Below, in pieces: positions 8,534 through 16,407 of a stretch of DNA of 64,000 nt; position 1 is the first letter of the stretch, and each line of letters begins with the position of its first letter. This DNA comes from Sphingomonas sp. BAUL-RG-20F-R05-02 (GTDB lineage Bacteria; Pseudomonadota; Alphaproteobacteria; Sphingomonadales; Sphingomonadaceae): assembly GCF_022662305.1 (NCBI RefSeq), contig NZ_JAKNQH010000004.1, forward strand, positions 186,001-250,000. Reading direction: 5' to 3'. A program made the position numbers and the translations under genes. Under the pieces are notes generated by a model. It searched no databases. It saw nothing but the letters and a program-made list of their open reading frames with translations, and was not told the DNA's origin.

Positions 8534-8901
8534 TGCAGCGTGCTTCCTGTGCTGCGGTTCGGGAACGTGACGCGACGGGCAAACGGGATAAAGCTCGGTC
8601 GTTCCGGAACCTGAATGTCCTCGTGATCGCTGGCAGACAGGTGCGTGGAGAACGCCCAGCAATCGGCCTGCTGTACCTGCTCGTCGGTCCAGCCCGCGAC
8701 ATCAGCCGGCATGACGTTCGTACCGGCCACGAGCATCATACGTGCGAACGTGGCGCGATTGTCTCGCTTCCACGTGTGGAGAGGGCGCATCACGCCATCC
8801 GCAATCACGTAGTCAGCTGGTCGGCTTTCTGTCGGCGGGGTGGTGCTGAGTGCCTGCGCCATGATCGCCGCGGCTTCGGCGATGTTGAAAAAGCCGCTCA
8901 T
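8530..8901 (-). CDS. Hypothetical phage protein (123 aa)
   Basis: Start at ATG 8901 (MSGFFNIAEAAAIMAQAL), overlapping the stop of the small membrane protein gene upstream. The middle contains PLHTWKRDNRATFARMMLVAGTN and a Trp-rich acidic stretch (WTDEQVQQADCWAFSTHL). No family is recognised. It is the second gene of the leftward operon. Confidence 0.65.
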   Translation of the reverse strand: MSGFFNIAEAAAIMAQALSTTPPTESRPADYVIADGVMRPLHTWKRDNRATFARMMLVAGTNVMPADVAGWTDEQVQQADCWAFSTHLSASDHEDIQVPERPSFIPFARRVTFPNRSTGSTLQ

Positions 8902-9062
8902 AGCGGCAGCGCGCCGGACGCGATCGCGATGCCGACCGTGACGCAAAAGCCCAACAGACCGGCGAACGCAAAGATCTCGTGCTTGATTGTCTCGTCGTGG
9001 TCGCTGGGGTGCGGATCACGGACGGGAGGGGCAAAAACGTTGTCGTTTGAGTGTATGCGCAT
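8898..9062 (-). CDS. Small single-span membrane protein (54 aa)
   Basis: The first gene of the leftward operon. The acidic, His/Asp-rich N-terminal half (DPHPSDHDETIKHE) precedes one hydrophobic helix (IFAFAGLLGFCVTVGIAIA). A strong Shine-Dalgarno sequence GGAGG (9068-9072) precedes the ATG. Being first under a repressor-controlled promoter and membrane-bound, it could act in superinfection exclusion or host-membrane change, but that is a guess from position only. Confidence 0.7.
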   Translation of the reverse strand: MRIHSNDNVFAPPVRDPHPSDHDETIKHEIFAFAGLLGFCVTVGIAIASGALPL

Positions 9063-9096
9063 TGAAGCCTCCGCTTGTTGCGGAGTGCGGCATACT

Positions 9097-9117
9097 ACGG
9101 CATATATGCCGCGTCAA
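9097..9117 (-). promoter_or_regulatory. Leftward phage promoter PL with operator
   Basis: On the - strand a TTGACG -35 box (9112-9117) is followed directly by the 14-bp perfect palindrome CGGCATATATGCCG (9098-9111), and then TAGTAT or TATGCC could serve as the -10. The palindrome matches the operators beside the rightward promoter. A repressor bound here would cover the spacer of the promoter that drives the int operon. A further half-site lies at 9087-9093. Confidence 0.65.
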
Positions 9118-9124
9118 TCCAAGT

Positions 9125-9140
9125 GCGGCAAATATGCCTT
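9125..9140. promoter_or_regulatory. Second leftward operator
   Basis: GCGGCAAATATGCCTT matches the phage operator consensus GCGGCAnnTATGCCGC except for its last two bases. It overlaps the stop codon of the repressor gene and lies 28 bp, centre to centre, from the PL operator, so cooperative binding is possible. Confidence 0.55.
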
Positions 9141-9870
9141 AGAAGCTTAGAACGTCGTCCCACGGGATGATCGGGTGGACGTGTTTCACGCGTTCAGCCG
9201 GTAGCTCGAACTCAACAGCTGGGTTGAACTGTCGGAGCACGATGAAGCCGGGCCGGTATCGAACAAGCTGCTTGATTAGGACTGCCGTCACCGCTTCTCC
9301 GTCATCGATAGGGGATCGCAGTTGCACCACAACATCTTCGCCTAGGCGTGCCGCTCTCTTGCCATTGACCAGCTGGCGCCGGCCGGAGTCGAACCTTGGC
9401 TCCATCGAGTGCCCCTGAACGGTCACAACGTAATACTCGTCTTTGCCCGCGATCGCGATCGGACGTGCCATATGATCTGTAGGTTCTCCCAAATTGACTT
9501 CGACCTGCTCGATTGCGATCGGGTCGCCACTGAGAGAGGTAAGCTCTAAATCTGCCGCTAAAGCCGTGCCGAACACCGGCAAGTTTTTCGGAAGTCGGCG
9601 ATCGGTGATAGCGGACAGGCCGGGGTTCGCCGGGCTGTCGTTGTCGACCGATGCGCCATCTTCGCTGCCAAGCAACCACTCGGCCGTGGTTCCTAAGGTG
9701 GCGGCAAGGCGCTCTAGCCTTTCGGCGCTCGGCATTGCATTTCGCGTCCGAATATAACGGATAGCATCTGGCTTGCCGGTCGCATCGATCGAAGCTTCAC
9801 GCTCCGTGAGGTTGCGCTCTAGCAGCTTCGCCGCAAGCCGGTCGCGAAGGATATCAAGTTTCGGTTTCAC
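9139..9870 (-). CDS. CI-like phage repressor with S24 self-cleavage domain
   Basis: This 243-aa protein should maintain lysogeny. The N-terminal HTH covers about residues 5-65 (LRDRLAAKLLERNLTEREASI, then ERLERLAATLGTTAEWLLG). The C-terminal LexA/S24-type domain carries the catalytic Ser in VQGHSMEPRF (Ser155) and the general-base Lys in VLIKQLVRY (Lys200), implying RecA-stimulated self-cleavage and SOS induction. GTG 9870 is chosen because upstream codons run through three operator sites. It directly abuts the operator at 9871 and no Shine-Dalgarno sequence is visible, so a leaderless mRNA like that of lambda cI is possible. Confidence 0.88.
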   Translation of the reverse strand: MKPKLDILRDRLAAKLLERNLTEREASIDATGKPDAIRYIRTRNAMPSAERLERLAATLGTTAEWLLGSEDGASVDNDSPANPGLSAITDRRLPKNLPVFGTALAADLELTSLSGDPIAIEQVEVNLGEPTDHMARPIAIAGKDEYYVVTVQGHSMEPRFDSGRRQLVNGKRAARLGEDVVVQLRSPIDDGEAVTAVLIKQLVRYRPGFIVLRQFNPAVEFELPAERVKHVHPIIPWDDVLSF

Positions 9871-9886
9871 GCGGCGTTTATGCCGC
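9871..9886. promoter_or_regulatory. Operator next to the repressor start
   Basis: GCGGCGTTTATGCCGC has perfect GCGGC/GCCGC arms around a 6-bp centre. It sits against the GTG of the repressor gene, where binding would block transcription or initiation of the repressor itself. This implies negative autoregulation at high repressor levels. Confidence 0.6.
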
Positions 9887-9905
9887 AAAGCGACAGGTTC
9901 GTCGT

Positions 9906-9921
9906 GCGGCAGATATGCCGT
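9906..9921. promoter_or_regulatory. Middle rightward operator
   Basis: GCGGCAGATATGCCGT fits the shared consensus GCGGCAnnTATGCCG(C/T). It lies immediately upstream of the TTGACG -35 box of the rightward promoter, between the divergent repressor and Cro-like genes. Confidence 0.6.
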
Positions 9922-9949
9922 TGACGGTGCGGCATGTATGCCGTAATCG
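9921..9949 (+). promoter_or_regulatory. Rightward phage promoter PR with operator
   Basis: TTGACG (9921-9926) is followed by a 17-bp spacer and a weak -10 candidate TAATCG (9944-9949). The operator GCGGCATGTATGCCGT (9929-9944) fills the spacer, the same layout as PL. A half-site GCGGCAT (9951-9957) overlaps the next start codon. If the -10 is right, transcription would begin near the ATG at 9956, giving a leaderless mRNA. Confidence 0.55.
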
Positions 9950-9955
9950 TGCGGC

Positions 9956-10291
9956 ATGAGCACAAGCTATGAAACCGCGCTGCTAGAACTGGCAGACGCT
10001 TACCAAGCCGAGGTAGATACCCTCGGAGGTAAGTCGCTGGCGCGCGTTGCGACGATCGTCGTCAATCGCGGTTCCTTCTTTGAGCGTCTTCGTGACGGTG
10101 GCGGCTGCTCCGCACGCAACCTTGACCGCTTTGCGGACTGGTTTCGCGACGCCGCAAACTGGCCGTGCCCCATACCGAGCAACGCGCGTGCTGCGCTCGC
10201 CAGCGTCGGGCGTCCGGTGATTTGTTCGTCTGTCGAAAAGCTCGTTCATGTCGCTACCGATACGGTATCGGAGGCGCGAGATCATGGCTGA
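9956..10291 (+). CDS. Probable Cro-like early regulator
   Basis: A 111-aa protein, the first gene from the rightward promoter and divergent from the repressor. It has a helical N-terminus (YETALLELADAYQAEVDTL) and a segment resembling a small DNA-binding fold (SLARVATIVVNRGSFFERLRDGGGCSARNLDRFADWF), a pattern seen in small HTH-type proteins of alphaproteobacterial prophages. Position makes a Cro role likely. No Shine-Dalgarno sequence precedes the ATG, and the start codon overlaps an operator half-site. Confidence 0.6.
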   Translation: MSTSYETALLELADAYQAEVDTLGGKSLARVATIVVNRGSFFERLRDGGGCSARNLDRFADWFRDAANWPCPIPSNARAALASVGRPVICSSVEKLVHVATDTVSEARDHG

Positions 10292-10709
10292 TGATCGCCA
10301 ATTTGCGCGAGAAGTCGCGGCGCGTCAGATCGCGATGTTCAACAAGTTCGTTGGACCCGGTCTGCACAAGACGAACAAGGCGCTGGCTGAAGCGTCGAAG
10401 ATCCCGGACGCTACGCTTCGCGGTTACGCCAACGGCGTTGCGATGCCGATCTCCGCTCTACTCGCGCTTACGCCGCACCTGCCACGTGCGGCGATCAACA
10501 TGCTGACAGAGCCGGGTGGTCTTCAGCTTATCGACGTTGAGCGCAAGTCGACCAACTGGAACGCCTGCGGTGCGGCCGCATCGGTGCTGACCTTCGAGAT
10601 CTTCGAGGCAACCGCTGACGGCATAATTGATCACCGCGAAGAGGCGCGCCTCTTCGATCACGCGCGCAATCTTACCGCACAACTCAACCACATAGCAGAG
10701 GTACGCTGA
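10284..10709 (+). CDS. CII-like phage regulatory protein (putative)
   Basis: A 141-aa protein from ATG 10284, overlapping the upstream gene by eight bases. It shows an HTH-like stretch (KTNKALAEASKIPDATLRGYANG, residues about 31-53), then ISALLALTPHLPRAAINMLTEPGG, the arrangement found in phage CII-type regulators, and a C-terminal helical region that may oligomerise. The role as a lysogeny activator is inferred from fold pattern and position after the Cro-like gene. Confidence 0.5.
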   Translation: MADDRQFAREVAARQIAMFNKFVGPGLHKTNKALAEASKIPDATLRGYANGVAMPISALLALTPHLPRAAINMLTEPGGLQLIDVERKSTNWNACGAAASVLTFEIFEATADGIIDHREEARLFDHARNLTAQLNHIAEVR

Positions 10710-11023
10710 TGAACTCGAAACTGTGTCTGCCGGGCGCGCCCGCCAACGAAGGCGCGCATCGCCTTGCGTGGTTGCTTACCGATCACAAGGCCGACGCTCG
10801 CAAACAGCTGAACGAGCGCGGCGTGAATGATCTCGCGCTTGATCGGATCGTTCGGGGTGAGATCCTGCCGGGCATGGATATCGGCCGCGCGATTTTCTTC
10901 GTGTCAAATCACGCGATCGCGGCTTGGCATTGGAACACGCCTGCGGCCGGCAGCTGGTTTGATCGTCCGACCGACTGGCCGGAGTTCGGGTCGCCGGCCG
11001 CTTTTGAGCGCCGTGCAGCCTGA
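10709..11023 (+). CDS. Hypothetical early phage protein (104 aa)
   Basis: The start overlaps the upstream stop (TGATG), indicating coupling. It has an HTH-like segment DARKQLNERGVNDLALDRIVRGEILPG followed by an aromatic C-terminus (AAWHWNTPAAGSWFDRPTDWPEF). It resembles small phage regulators but no family can be named. Confidence 0.6.
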   Translation: MNSKLCLPGAPANEGAHRLAWLLTDHKADARKQLNERGVNDLALDRIVRGEILPGMDIGRAIFFVSNHAIAAWHWNTPAAGSWFDRPTDWPEFGSPAAFERRAA

Positions 11024-11088
11024 TTGTGGTGGGGGCGGGGTGTTCTTCTCAGATCATGCGCGGGGTTTCCCCCCTTGCTTCGCGCATG

Positions 11089-11143
11089 CCGACAGGGCGG
11101 CGGAGCATTATGCTTCCCCCCGGCGACTTCGCCGCCCTGTCGG
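11089..11143 (+). terminator. Long hairpin between early genes
   Basis: CCGACAGGGCGGCG (11089-11102) and CGCCGCCCTGTCGG (11130-11143) form a perfect 14-bp stem with a 27-nt loop. There is no U-tract, so it is not a standard intrinsic terminator; attenuation, antitermination or mRNA processing are alternatives. It fills most of the 145-bp gap before the winged-helix gene. Confidence 0.5.
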
Positions 11144-11168
11144 ATTGGCGCGGCGGGCGTTGGGCGTG

Positions 11169-11672
11169 ATGCAAGTCGATCGGCAAGACGTTGAACTCGG
11201 CCTTACGCTGTCATGTAGCGCGGCCGAGTTGCAGGCTTGGGCGCGCGCGTCGCGTCCCGGCGATCGCATCCGGTATGCGGTTGGAGCTGTTCCGCCGCGC
11301 GACGAACCAGTTTGGCCCATCGTCACGCGGATGCGCGAGCTTGGCCTCGTGCGCCTGCACAATCCGCGCAGCGACGACAAACGCAGCTATGATTTCATTG
11401 CCGTTCGGATCTCGGGGCCGATCGCCGTGACCAACGCGTCACCGGACGATCGGCTCTTCGCCGAGATCGAGCGGCTTGCGGAAGCGGGCGAGGCGATGCC
11501 GACAGATCCCGCTCTTGCGAAGCGCTGCGGGTTCGAGAGCGCGAACACGGTGAGCTACCGGCTTCGCAAGCTCCGGCTGGCTGGTCGGTTGGTGGTCGTT
11601 GCCCGTGGAGTCGGTGAGCCGCGCATCGCGACGATCGTCGCTACTGGCAAAACCACGGGTGGGGCGGCGTGA
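11169..11672 (+). CDS. Winged-helix phage protein, replication or regulation
   Basis: A 167-aa protein with start at ATG 11169. The N-terminal half has a wHTH-like pattern (ELQAWARASRPGDRIRYAVG, then PIVTRMRELGLVRLHNPR) and the C-terminal half a second one (TDPALAKRCGFESANTVSYRLRKLRLAGRLVVVARG), which looks like a helix-turn-helix with wing. It is therefore a likely DNA-binding regulator of the early region. The Shine-Dalgarno sequence is weak. The next gene starts at its stop codon. Confidence 0.6.
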   Translation: MQVDRQDVELGLTLSCSAAELQAWARASRPGDRIRYAVGAVPPRDEPVWPIVTRMRELGLVRLHNPRSDDKRSYDFIAVRISGPIAVTNASPDDRLFAEIERLAEAGEAMPTDPALAKRCGFESANTVSYRLRKLRLAGRLVVVARGVGEPRIATIVATGKTTGGAA

Positions 11673-11878
11673 TGGCTGAACGTAAACGCCACCCTGATCC
11701 GCAAGGCGAGATCAACGCAATTTGGGCGCGCTGCAAGGGCCGCCCCATGCCGGACGCTGAAAGGGAGCGGCTGCGGCAACTAGATCTGCTCATCAGCCAG
11801 CGGAAGACCCGTTTACATCGACAGATCAAAGCCGCCGAAGCCAAGGTCGCGCGGCTGAAGGGGCAGCTGCATGCCTGA
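11672..11878 (+). CDS. Small coiled-coil phage protein (68 aa)
   Basis: Highly charged and helical, ending in a clear coiled coil (LISQRKTRLHRQIKAAEAKVARLKGQL). The ATG at 11672 overlaps the upstream TGA; GTG 11669 is an alternative start one codon earlier. The stop overlaps the next start. No function can be assigned. Confidence 0.6.
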   Translation: MAERKRHPDPQGEINAIWARCKGRPMPDAERERLRQLDLLISQRKTRLHRQIKAAEAKVARLKGQLHA

Positions 11879-12101
11879 CCTACTCGACTTGGCTCAACAG
11901 ATCGAGGCCGAGCACCTCGCGCGCGCAATCAAAGCCGCCTGCGCCCCGGTTGCTGAGGGCGAGCCGGGCGACTGCTCGGCCTGCGGTGATCACTCGCTGC
12001 GCCTCGTGCGCGGCCGGTGCGCCTTCTGCCGCGACGGCAGGCGCCGTCCACCTCCCGTTCTGTTTGGCCGTGCGCCCGAAGTAAACGAAGAGGATGTTTG
12101 A
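11871..12101 (+). CDS. TraR/DksA-like C4 zinc-finger protein
   Basis: A 76-aa protein with CSACG and CAFCRDGRR spaced 18 residues apart, a C4 zinc finger in the style of short TraR/DksA-type phage and plasmid proteins. Those proteins bind RNA polymerase through the secondary channel. The N-terminal helix LAQQIEAEHLARAIKAA fits as well. It overlaps the upstream gene by eight bases. Function is inferred from the finger alone. Confidence 0.6.
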   Translation: MPDLLDLAQQIEAEHLARAIKAACAPVAEGEPGDCSACGDHSLRLVRGRCAFCRDGRRRPPPVLFGRAPEVNEEDV

Positions 12102-12413
12102 ATGGACGATGCACCTGAACTGCTCGCAAGCGACGATAACCGAACACGCATCATGGAACTCGTCAATGCGATCCAGTTGCTTACGTTCGAGCATTTCCCT
12201 GATCCGGTAGAAAACCTTTCCTTTGGTATGGCGGCAGGGATGATCTTCGCCGGGTCGCAATACGGTAACTCCGTCGCGGCCGGCATGGAGAGCGGGCAGC
12301 GTAACCGAACGCGCGCAGTCCTCAAGATGATGGAGCGCAACTTCAAGAGCGGCATCGATCTCGCACTGAAGCGCGCGACGCGCGTTATGAGAGAAACGGG
12401 CCGGCAGCAATGA
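12102..12413 (+). CDS. Hypothetical phage protein (103 aa)
   Basis: Starts on the base after the upstream stop and overlaps the following start by four bases. It is a helical soluble protein with a Gly/Ser/Met-rich centre (FGMAAGMIFAGSQYGNSVAAGME) and a basic C-terminus. No domain is recognised. Confidence 0.6.
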   Translation: MDDAPELLASDDNRTRIMELVNAIQLLTFEHFPDPVENLSFGMAAGMIFAGSQYGNSVAAGMESGQRNRTRAVLKMMERNFKSGIDLALKRATRVMRETGRQQ

Positions 12414-12658
12414 GCTTGTGTCCGGTCCCAAGGTGCGGAGGCAAGCGAGCAGCGTGGCAGTCATTCTGCCACGCATGCTGGTGCCGCCTGCCTGTTGATT
12501 TTCGAGCGACGATCGCCGCCGCGAAAGCTCGACGAGCGCCGCACCTGATAGCGCGGGCTGAGATCGCGGCGAACGCTTGGCTGGTTGCGCATCCCGTCGC
12601 GTCGGAAGTTGAGAGGCTGCTCGGCGAGCAGGAAACGCCTCGGCATCCACCGCCCTGA
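12410..12658 (+). CDS. Small zinc-ribbon phage protein (82 aa)
   Basis: CPVPRCGGKRAAWQSFCHACW forms a compact Cys/His zinc-binding knuckle at the N-terminus, followed by helices (FRATIAAAKARR, IARAEIAANAWLVAH). Similar small zinc proteins are common beside replication genes in alphaproteobacterial phages. It precedes the primase gene by 90 bp. Confidence 0.6.
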   Translation: MSLCPVPRCGGKRAAWQSFCHACWCRLPVDFRATIAAAKARRAPHLIARAEIAANAWLVAHPVASEVERLLGEQETPRHPPP

Positions 12659-12748
12659 GTTCGGTACGCGATCGGCAGCGGCGCGCGCTGCTCCGCTGGC
12701 GGGTCGGAGACGACAAAACCCGCCACCATTTTCCGGGGGATCGTTCAA

Positions 12749-15694
12749 GTGTCTGTTGCCACGATGCTGTCGCCTATGGGGCAGGCAGCACTCCAATACG
12801 CGCGTCGAGGCTGGGCGGTGTTTCCGTGCCGCGAGCGGGACGGCGAGCCGTACATCGATCGTGCGACGGGCAAAGAGAAGCAGTCGCGGGCGAAGCAGCC
12901 CTACATAGGCAATGGGTTGAAGGACGCTACCACAGACGAACAACGTATCGTCGCATGGTGGAAGCGTTACCCTGAGGCGATGATCGGCATCCCGCAGGGG
13001 GTGAACGGCATGTTTGTCATCGACTTCGACCCTCGGCCGGTCGAGGTCTTCAACGAAGAAACCGGCGAAGTCGTCCTGGATGATGACGGCAACCCGATGA
13101 TGCGTCTCTGTACGCTCGAAGAGTTGAAGGCCGATCTTGAGACACAGATGGGGTGCGAGTTTCCGCGCTCGGTGACCGGCATGACGCCCTCGAACGGCGT
13201 TCACGTCTATTTCCGCCAGCCCGAGGGCGATCCGATCCGTAATCGTGGCAACCTGCCTGAGCACATCGATGTGCGCGGGAAGGGCGGTTACACGATCGTT
13301 GCGCCGAGCAGCTGCATCGAAGCCGAGAATAGCTCAACAGGTGAATACCGGTGGCTGCGCGATCGGGGCGATTGGCGGGACGATCGCGCCTTCGCCGAAG
13401 CGCCAGCCGCGCTAATCGAGATTCTGCGTTCGCGCGGCAAGCCGGCCGTGTCATACGAACGGCCGGCGCCAGCGGGATCGGCATCCGGCGACCATGTTCC
13501 CGGCGTCAGGAAAATGGTGGAACCCGGCGACGACGTGCGCAAGTACGCGCTGGCGGCGCTCGACGGTGAGTGCAAGGCGATCCGCTCCGCGCCGAGCGGC
13601 CGGCGCAATCCGCAGCTGAACGAAAGCGCGTTCAAGATCGCCTCGCTGGTCGCGGCCGGCGCGATCGACGCGACGATCGCACGCGTCTCGCTTGAAAGCG
13701 CTGCCCGCGACAATCCCGGCCGCGATGATGACGGGCAGCTGCTCGCCACGATCAACAGCGGCTGGACAGCCGGAGAAGCAAGTCCTCGCGATCTCGGAGA
13801 GATCGCGGCCGCTGCTCGTACCCGCCGCGATCGCCAGTCCCAGCGCCGGGACGGCGCATCCTCCCGCGACTCTGCCCCCCGCCCCGGATTGACTGAGGAT
13901 GGCAAGCCAAGCTCCCATGCGGGAGGGGTAGGCTCCAATGAGGGCGAAAAGGGGCGCGGGGGGCGTTCTGCGGCGCAGCTGACGCAGGAATGCGCGCAGC
14001 TGCCCCAAACGGACCTCGGCAACCTCGAACGATTCCTGAAGCGGTTCGGCCGGGATTTCCTCTACGTCGAGGCGTGGGGCTGGCTGGCGTGGGACGGCAA
14101 ACGCTGGAACCGCGACATGGCGCTCGCGCTGCTCGGCCGCGCCGTGCAGCAAACGACGCGACTCATTCAGGAAGAGGCGGCGCTGATCAAAGCGAGCGGC
14201 GTGCCGTTCCCGCCCGATGGCGGCTTCCCCGTCGACGACAGCGAGCGCGACGATGACGACGACATGTATGCGAACAGCAAAAGCGGACAAGCCGAGCGCA
14301 AGCGCAAAACCGTGTCGTGGTTGATACAGCGCCAAGTTGCCCGGCAAAGCGACAATACCGGCGAACGGCTCGACTTCATCGCGCAGGTAAAGAGCAACGG
14401 CGATATCGTGCTGTTCTCCGATCGCATTGGCGCATGGGGCCGCACGTCTGAGAGCGCCGGGCACATCAACTGCATCGCGGGGCTGGCGCAGGCCCGGCTC
14501 GCTGCCCGCACTGAAGATTTTGACGTTGATCCGATGATGCTGAACGTCGCGAACGGCACGATCGTGTTCGCGCGAGGCGATGATGGCGCAACCGTCGAGT
14601 TACGCCACCATCGCCGCCGTGATCGCATGACTAAGATCGGGGCTGTCGAATATCATCCTGACGCGGCCTGTCCGAAGTTCGACGCCTTCCTCGAAGAGGT
14701 CCAGCCGGACCCGGAGATGCGGCAATTCCTAGACGTGTGGTCCGGCTATGGCTCCCTCGGTTTAGCCGATGCTCAAAAGATGGCGGTGTTCTACGGCCAA
14801 GGCTCCAACGGCAAAGGCGTTTGGGTCAATACGATCGCGTATATCCTTGGCGACTATGCTTGGGCCGCTGCGATTGAGTCATTCATCGATCAGGGCAAGT
14901 ATCGGAAAGGCTCGGACGCGTCGCCGGATCTGGCAGCGATGGCCGGCCGACGCTTCGTCTACGCGAACGAACCTGAGGAAGGCTCGAAGTTCTCGGACGG
15001 TCTCATCAAGTCGATGACGAGCGACGAGCCGATGAGTGTGCGCGAACTGCTCAAGCCACCTTTCCAGCTTATGATCGGTTTCAACAATACCGTCTCGGCG
15101 AACCATCGGCCGAAGATTGGCACCGACCACGGCATACAACGTCGTGTTGAAATCGTGCCTTGGGACGTGATCGTGCCGGACAGCCGGGCTGATCCTTTGC
15201 TCAAGTCGAAGCTAAAGGCGGAAGCAAGCGGCATTCTCAATCGGATGGTGCGGGGCGCGCTGGCGTACCTTACGACGGGCCTGCCGAGGCCGCAGGCCGT
15301 GGTCGAGGCAACCCAAGCCTATCAGGCCGAGAACGACATCCTCGGCCAGTTCATCGAACAGTGCGTGCATCGCATTGCGGGCGAGGCGGTCGGTTCGTCC
15401 GCGCTCCACGAGGTCTTCGCGGCTTGGCAGCAATGGGCGCAGCAGCTGCCGGCGTCGGGCAAGCCGTGGTCGCCTAAGTACCTCTCCGCGCAGATGGAGA
15501 AGAAGGGCTTCAAAAAGCGCAAGTCGTCCTCGATCTATTGGGATGACATCGCCCTTCAATTCGATCGCCACGACTTCGTTGACGAAGGGGGCCGCGCGGT
15601 CACCCGCGATCTGCCCTCGCCGCGCTACGGCTCTGGTCCGCAAGGCCGAAAACCTCCCGTTCCCCCCGGTGAGGCTGACGATGTGGTCTTCTAA
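12749..15694 (+). CDS. Phage primase-helicase, P4 type
   Basis: This 981-aa replication protein has an N-terminal bifunctional primase-polymerase domain (about 1-230: QYARRGWAVFPC, VIDFDPR acidic motif, NGVHVYFRQPEG, VRGKGGYTIVAPSS), a Ser/Arg-rich linker (about 360-410), a D5-type N-terminal region and an SF3 helicase with Walker A GQGSNGKG (about residues 683-690) and sensor-like NEPEEGSKFSDGLIK. GTG 12749 is chosen because CGGGGGA lies eight bases upstream. It probably initiates and unwinds phage DNA replication by itself; no separate replicative helicase or loader is seen. Confidence 0.9.
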   Translation: MSVATMLSPMGQAALQYARRGWAVFPCRERDGEPYIDRATGKEKQSRAKQPYIGNGLKDATTDEQRIVAWWKRYPEAMIGIPQGVNGMFVIDFDPRPVEVFNEETGEVVLDDDGNPMMRLCTLEELKADLETQMGCEFPRSVTGMTPSNGVHVYFRQPEGDPIRNRGNLPEHIDVRGKGGYTIVAPSSCIEAENSSTGEYRWLRDRGDWRDDRAFAEAPAALIEILRSRGKPAVSYERPAPAGSASGDHVPGVRKMVEPGDDVRKYALAALDGECKAIRSAPSGRRNPQLNESAFKIASLVAAGAIDATIARVSLESAARDNPGRDDDGQLLATINSGWTAGEASPRDLGEIAAAARTRRDRQSQRRDGASSRDSAPRPGLTEDGKPSSHAGGVGSNEGEKGRGGRSAAQLTQECAQLPQTDLGNLERFLKRFGRDFLYVEAWGWLAWDGKRWNRDMALALLGRAVQQTTRLIQEEAALIKASGVPFPPDGGFPVDDSERDDDDDMYANSKSGQAERKRKTVSWLIQRQVARQSDNTGERLDFIAQVKSNGDIVLFSDRIGAWGRTSESAGHINCIAGLAQARLAARTEDFDVDPMMLNVANGTIVFARGDDGATVELRHHRRRDRMTKIGAVEYHPDAACPKFDAFLEEVQPDPEMRQFLDVWSGYGSLGLADAQKMAVFYGQGSNGKGVWVNTIAYILGDYAWAAAIESFIDQGKYRKGSDASPDLAAMAGRRFVYANEPEEGSKFSDGLIKSMTSDEPMSVRELLKPPFQLMIGFNNTVSANHRPKIGTDHGIQRRVEIVPWDVIVPDSRADPLLKSKLKAEASGILNRMVRGALAYLTTGLPRPQAVVEATQAYQAENDILGQFIEQCVHRIAGEAVGSSALHEVFAAWQQWAQQLPASGKPWSPKYLSAQMEKKGFKKRKSSSIYWDDIALQFDRHDFVDEGGRAVTRDLPSPRYGSGPQGRKPPVPPGEADDVVF

Positions 15695-15879
15695 CCATCC
15701 TCCCTCACTCCCGTTCGCGGGAGGATCGCAAAGCAACGGGAAGCGCGGTTTTCTGCGGGTTAGGGAGGGTGCGGGAGCATGGGAGCCAAATCAGGACCGT
15801 TCCACCTAGCACATGTGCGCGCAGGCGCGGGCGCGAGATAACCCGCACACTCACTCCCAACGTCCCAAAAGGTATCTAA

Positions 15880-16407
15880 ATGACTGATAATACTAATCTC
15901 TATCCTCCCATTGATGCTCCCAAACTTGGGAGCGTTGAAGATCCACGCTTGTTGCATAAGCGCGGCTTGTTCCTTTCGTTCGAGGATCTGCAAGAGCGGC
16001 TGGTCGAGGCAATGCGGATCTGCTGGCGCCATCCTGATCGGGAGCGCGGTTGGCAGTTCGTGCGGTCGGCTTGGCCGGAGGCAATGCAAGAGCCTGAGGA
16101 TTATAACGCGCGCGTGGCGATCGAGGATTATGAGCCGATCCGCACGGCCGCACTCACCCGCGCTGACGTGGGCGCGATGGAAGAGGCGTTCGGCTGGCTC
16201 GATCATGTGAAGCCTGCGGATCGCAAGCTGATCGGCGTGGCAGTCACGGCGCTGGCGCGGGGTGATACGCGGGTGCCTTGGGGTGAACTGACCGGGCCGG
16301 ATGGGTCACTGAGTGGTTCGGCTGACTATGCTCGCATCCGGTACGGTCGCGCAATGTCACGGCTCTGTGATCGCCTTAACCGTGGCGCAGTCGTGCGGCG
16401 CGCATGA
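15880..16407 (+). CDS. DUF6362-like phage protein
   Basis: A 175-aa protein whose C-terminal half (MEEAFGWLDHVKPADRKLIGVAVTALARGD, then a WGEL...ARIRYGRAMSRL motif) resembles a conserved helical domain found next to packaging genes in alphaproteobacterial phages, recalled as DUF6362. The C-terminus looks like a sigma-4/HTH-type DNA-binding segment, so late-gene control is possible. The start follows a 185-bp gap with no other gene. Confidence 0.55.
   Translation: MTDNTNLYPPIDAPKLGSVEDPRLLHKRGLFLSFEDLQERLVEAMRICWRHPDRERGWQFVRSAWPEAMQEPEDYNARVAIEDYEPIRTAALTRADVGAMEEAFGWLDHVKPADRKLIGVAVTALARGDTRVPWGELTGPDGSLSGSADYARIRYGRAMSRLCDRLNRGAVVRRA

Noticed and set aside
9871..9963. Longer N-terminus for the repressor from ATG 9963
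   Set aside because: The 31 extra codons are made of three operator sites and would overlap the divergent Cro-like start.
13451..14464. A 337-codon - strand frame opposite the primase gene
   Set aside because: It overlaps the primase linker and helicase region, which are conserved on the + strand.
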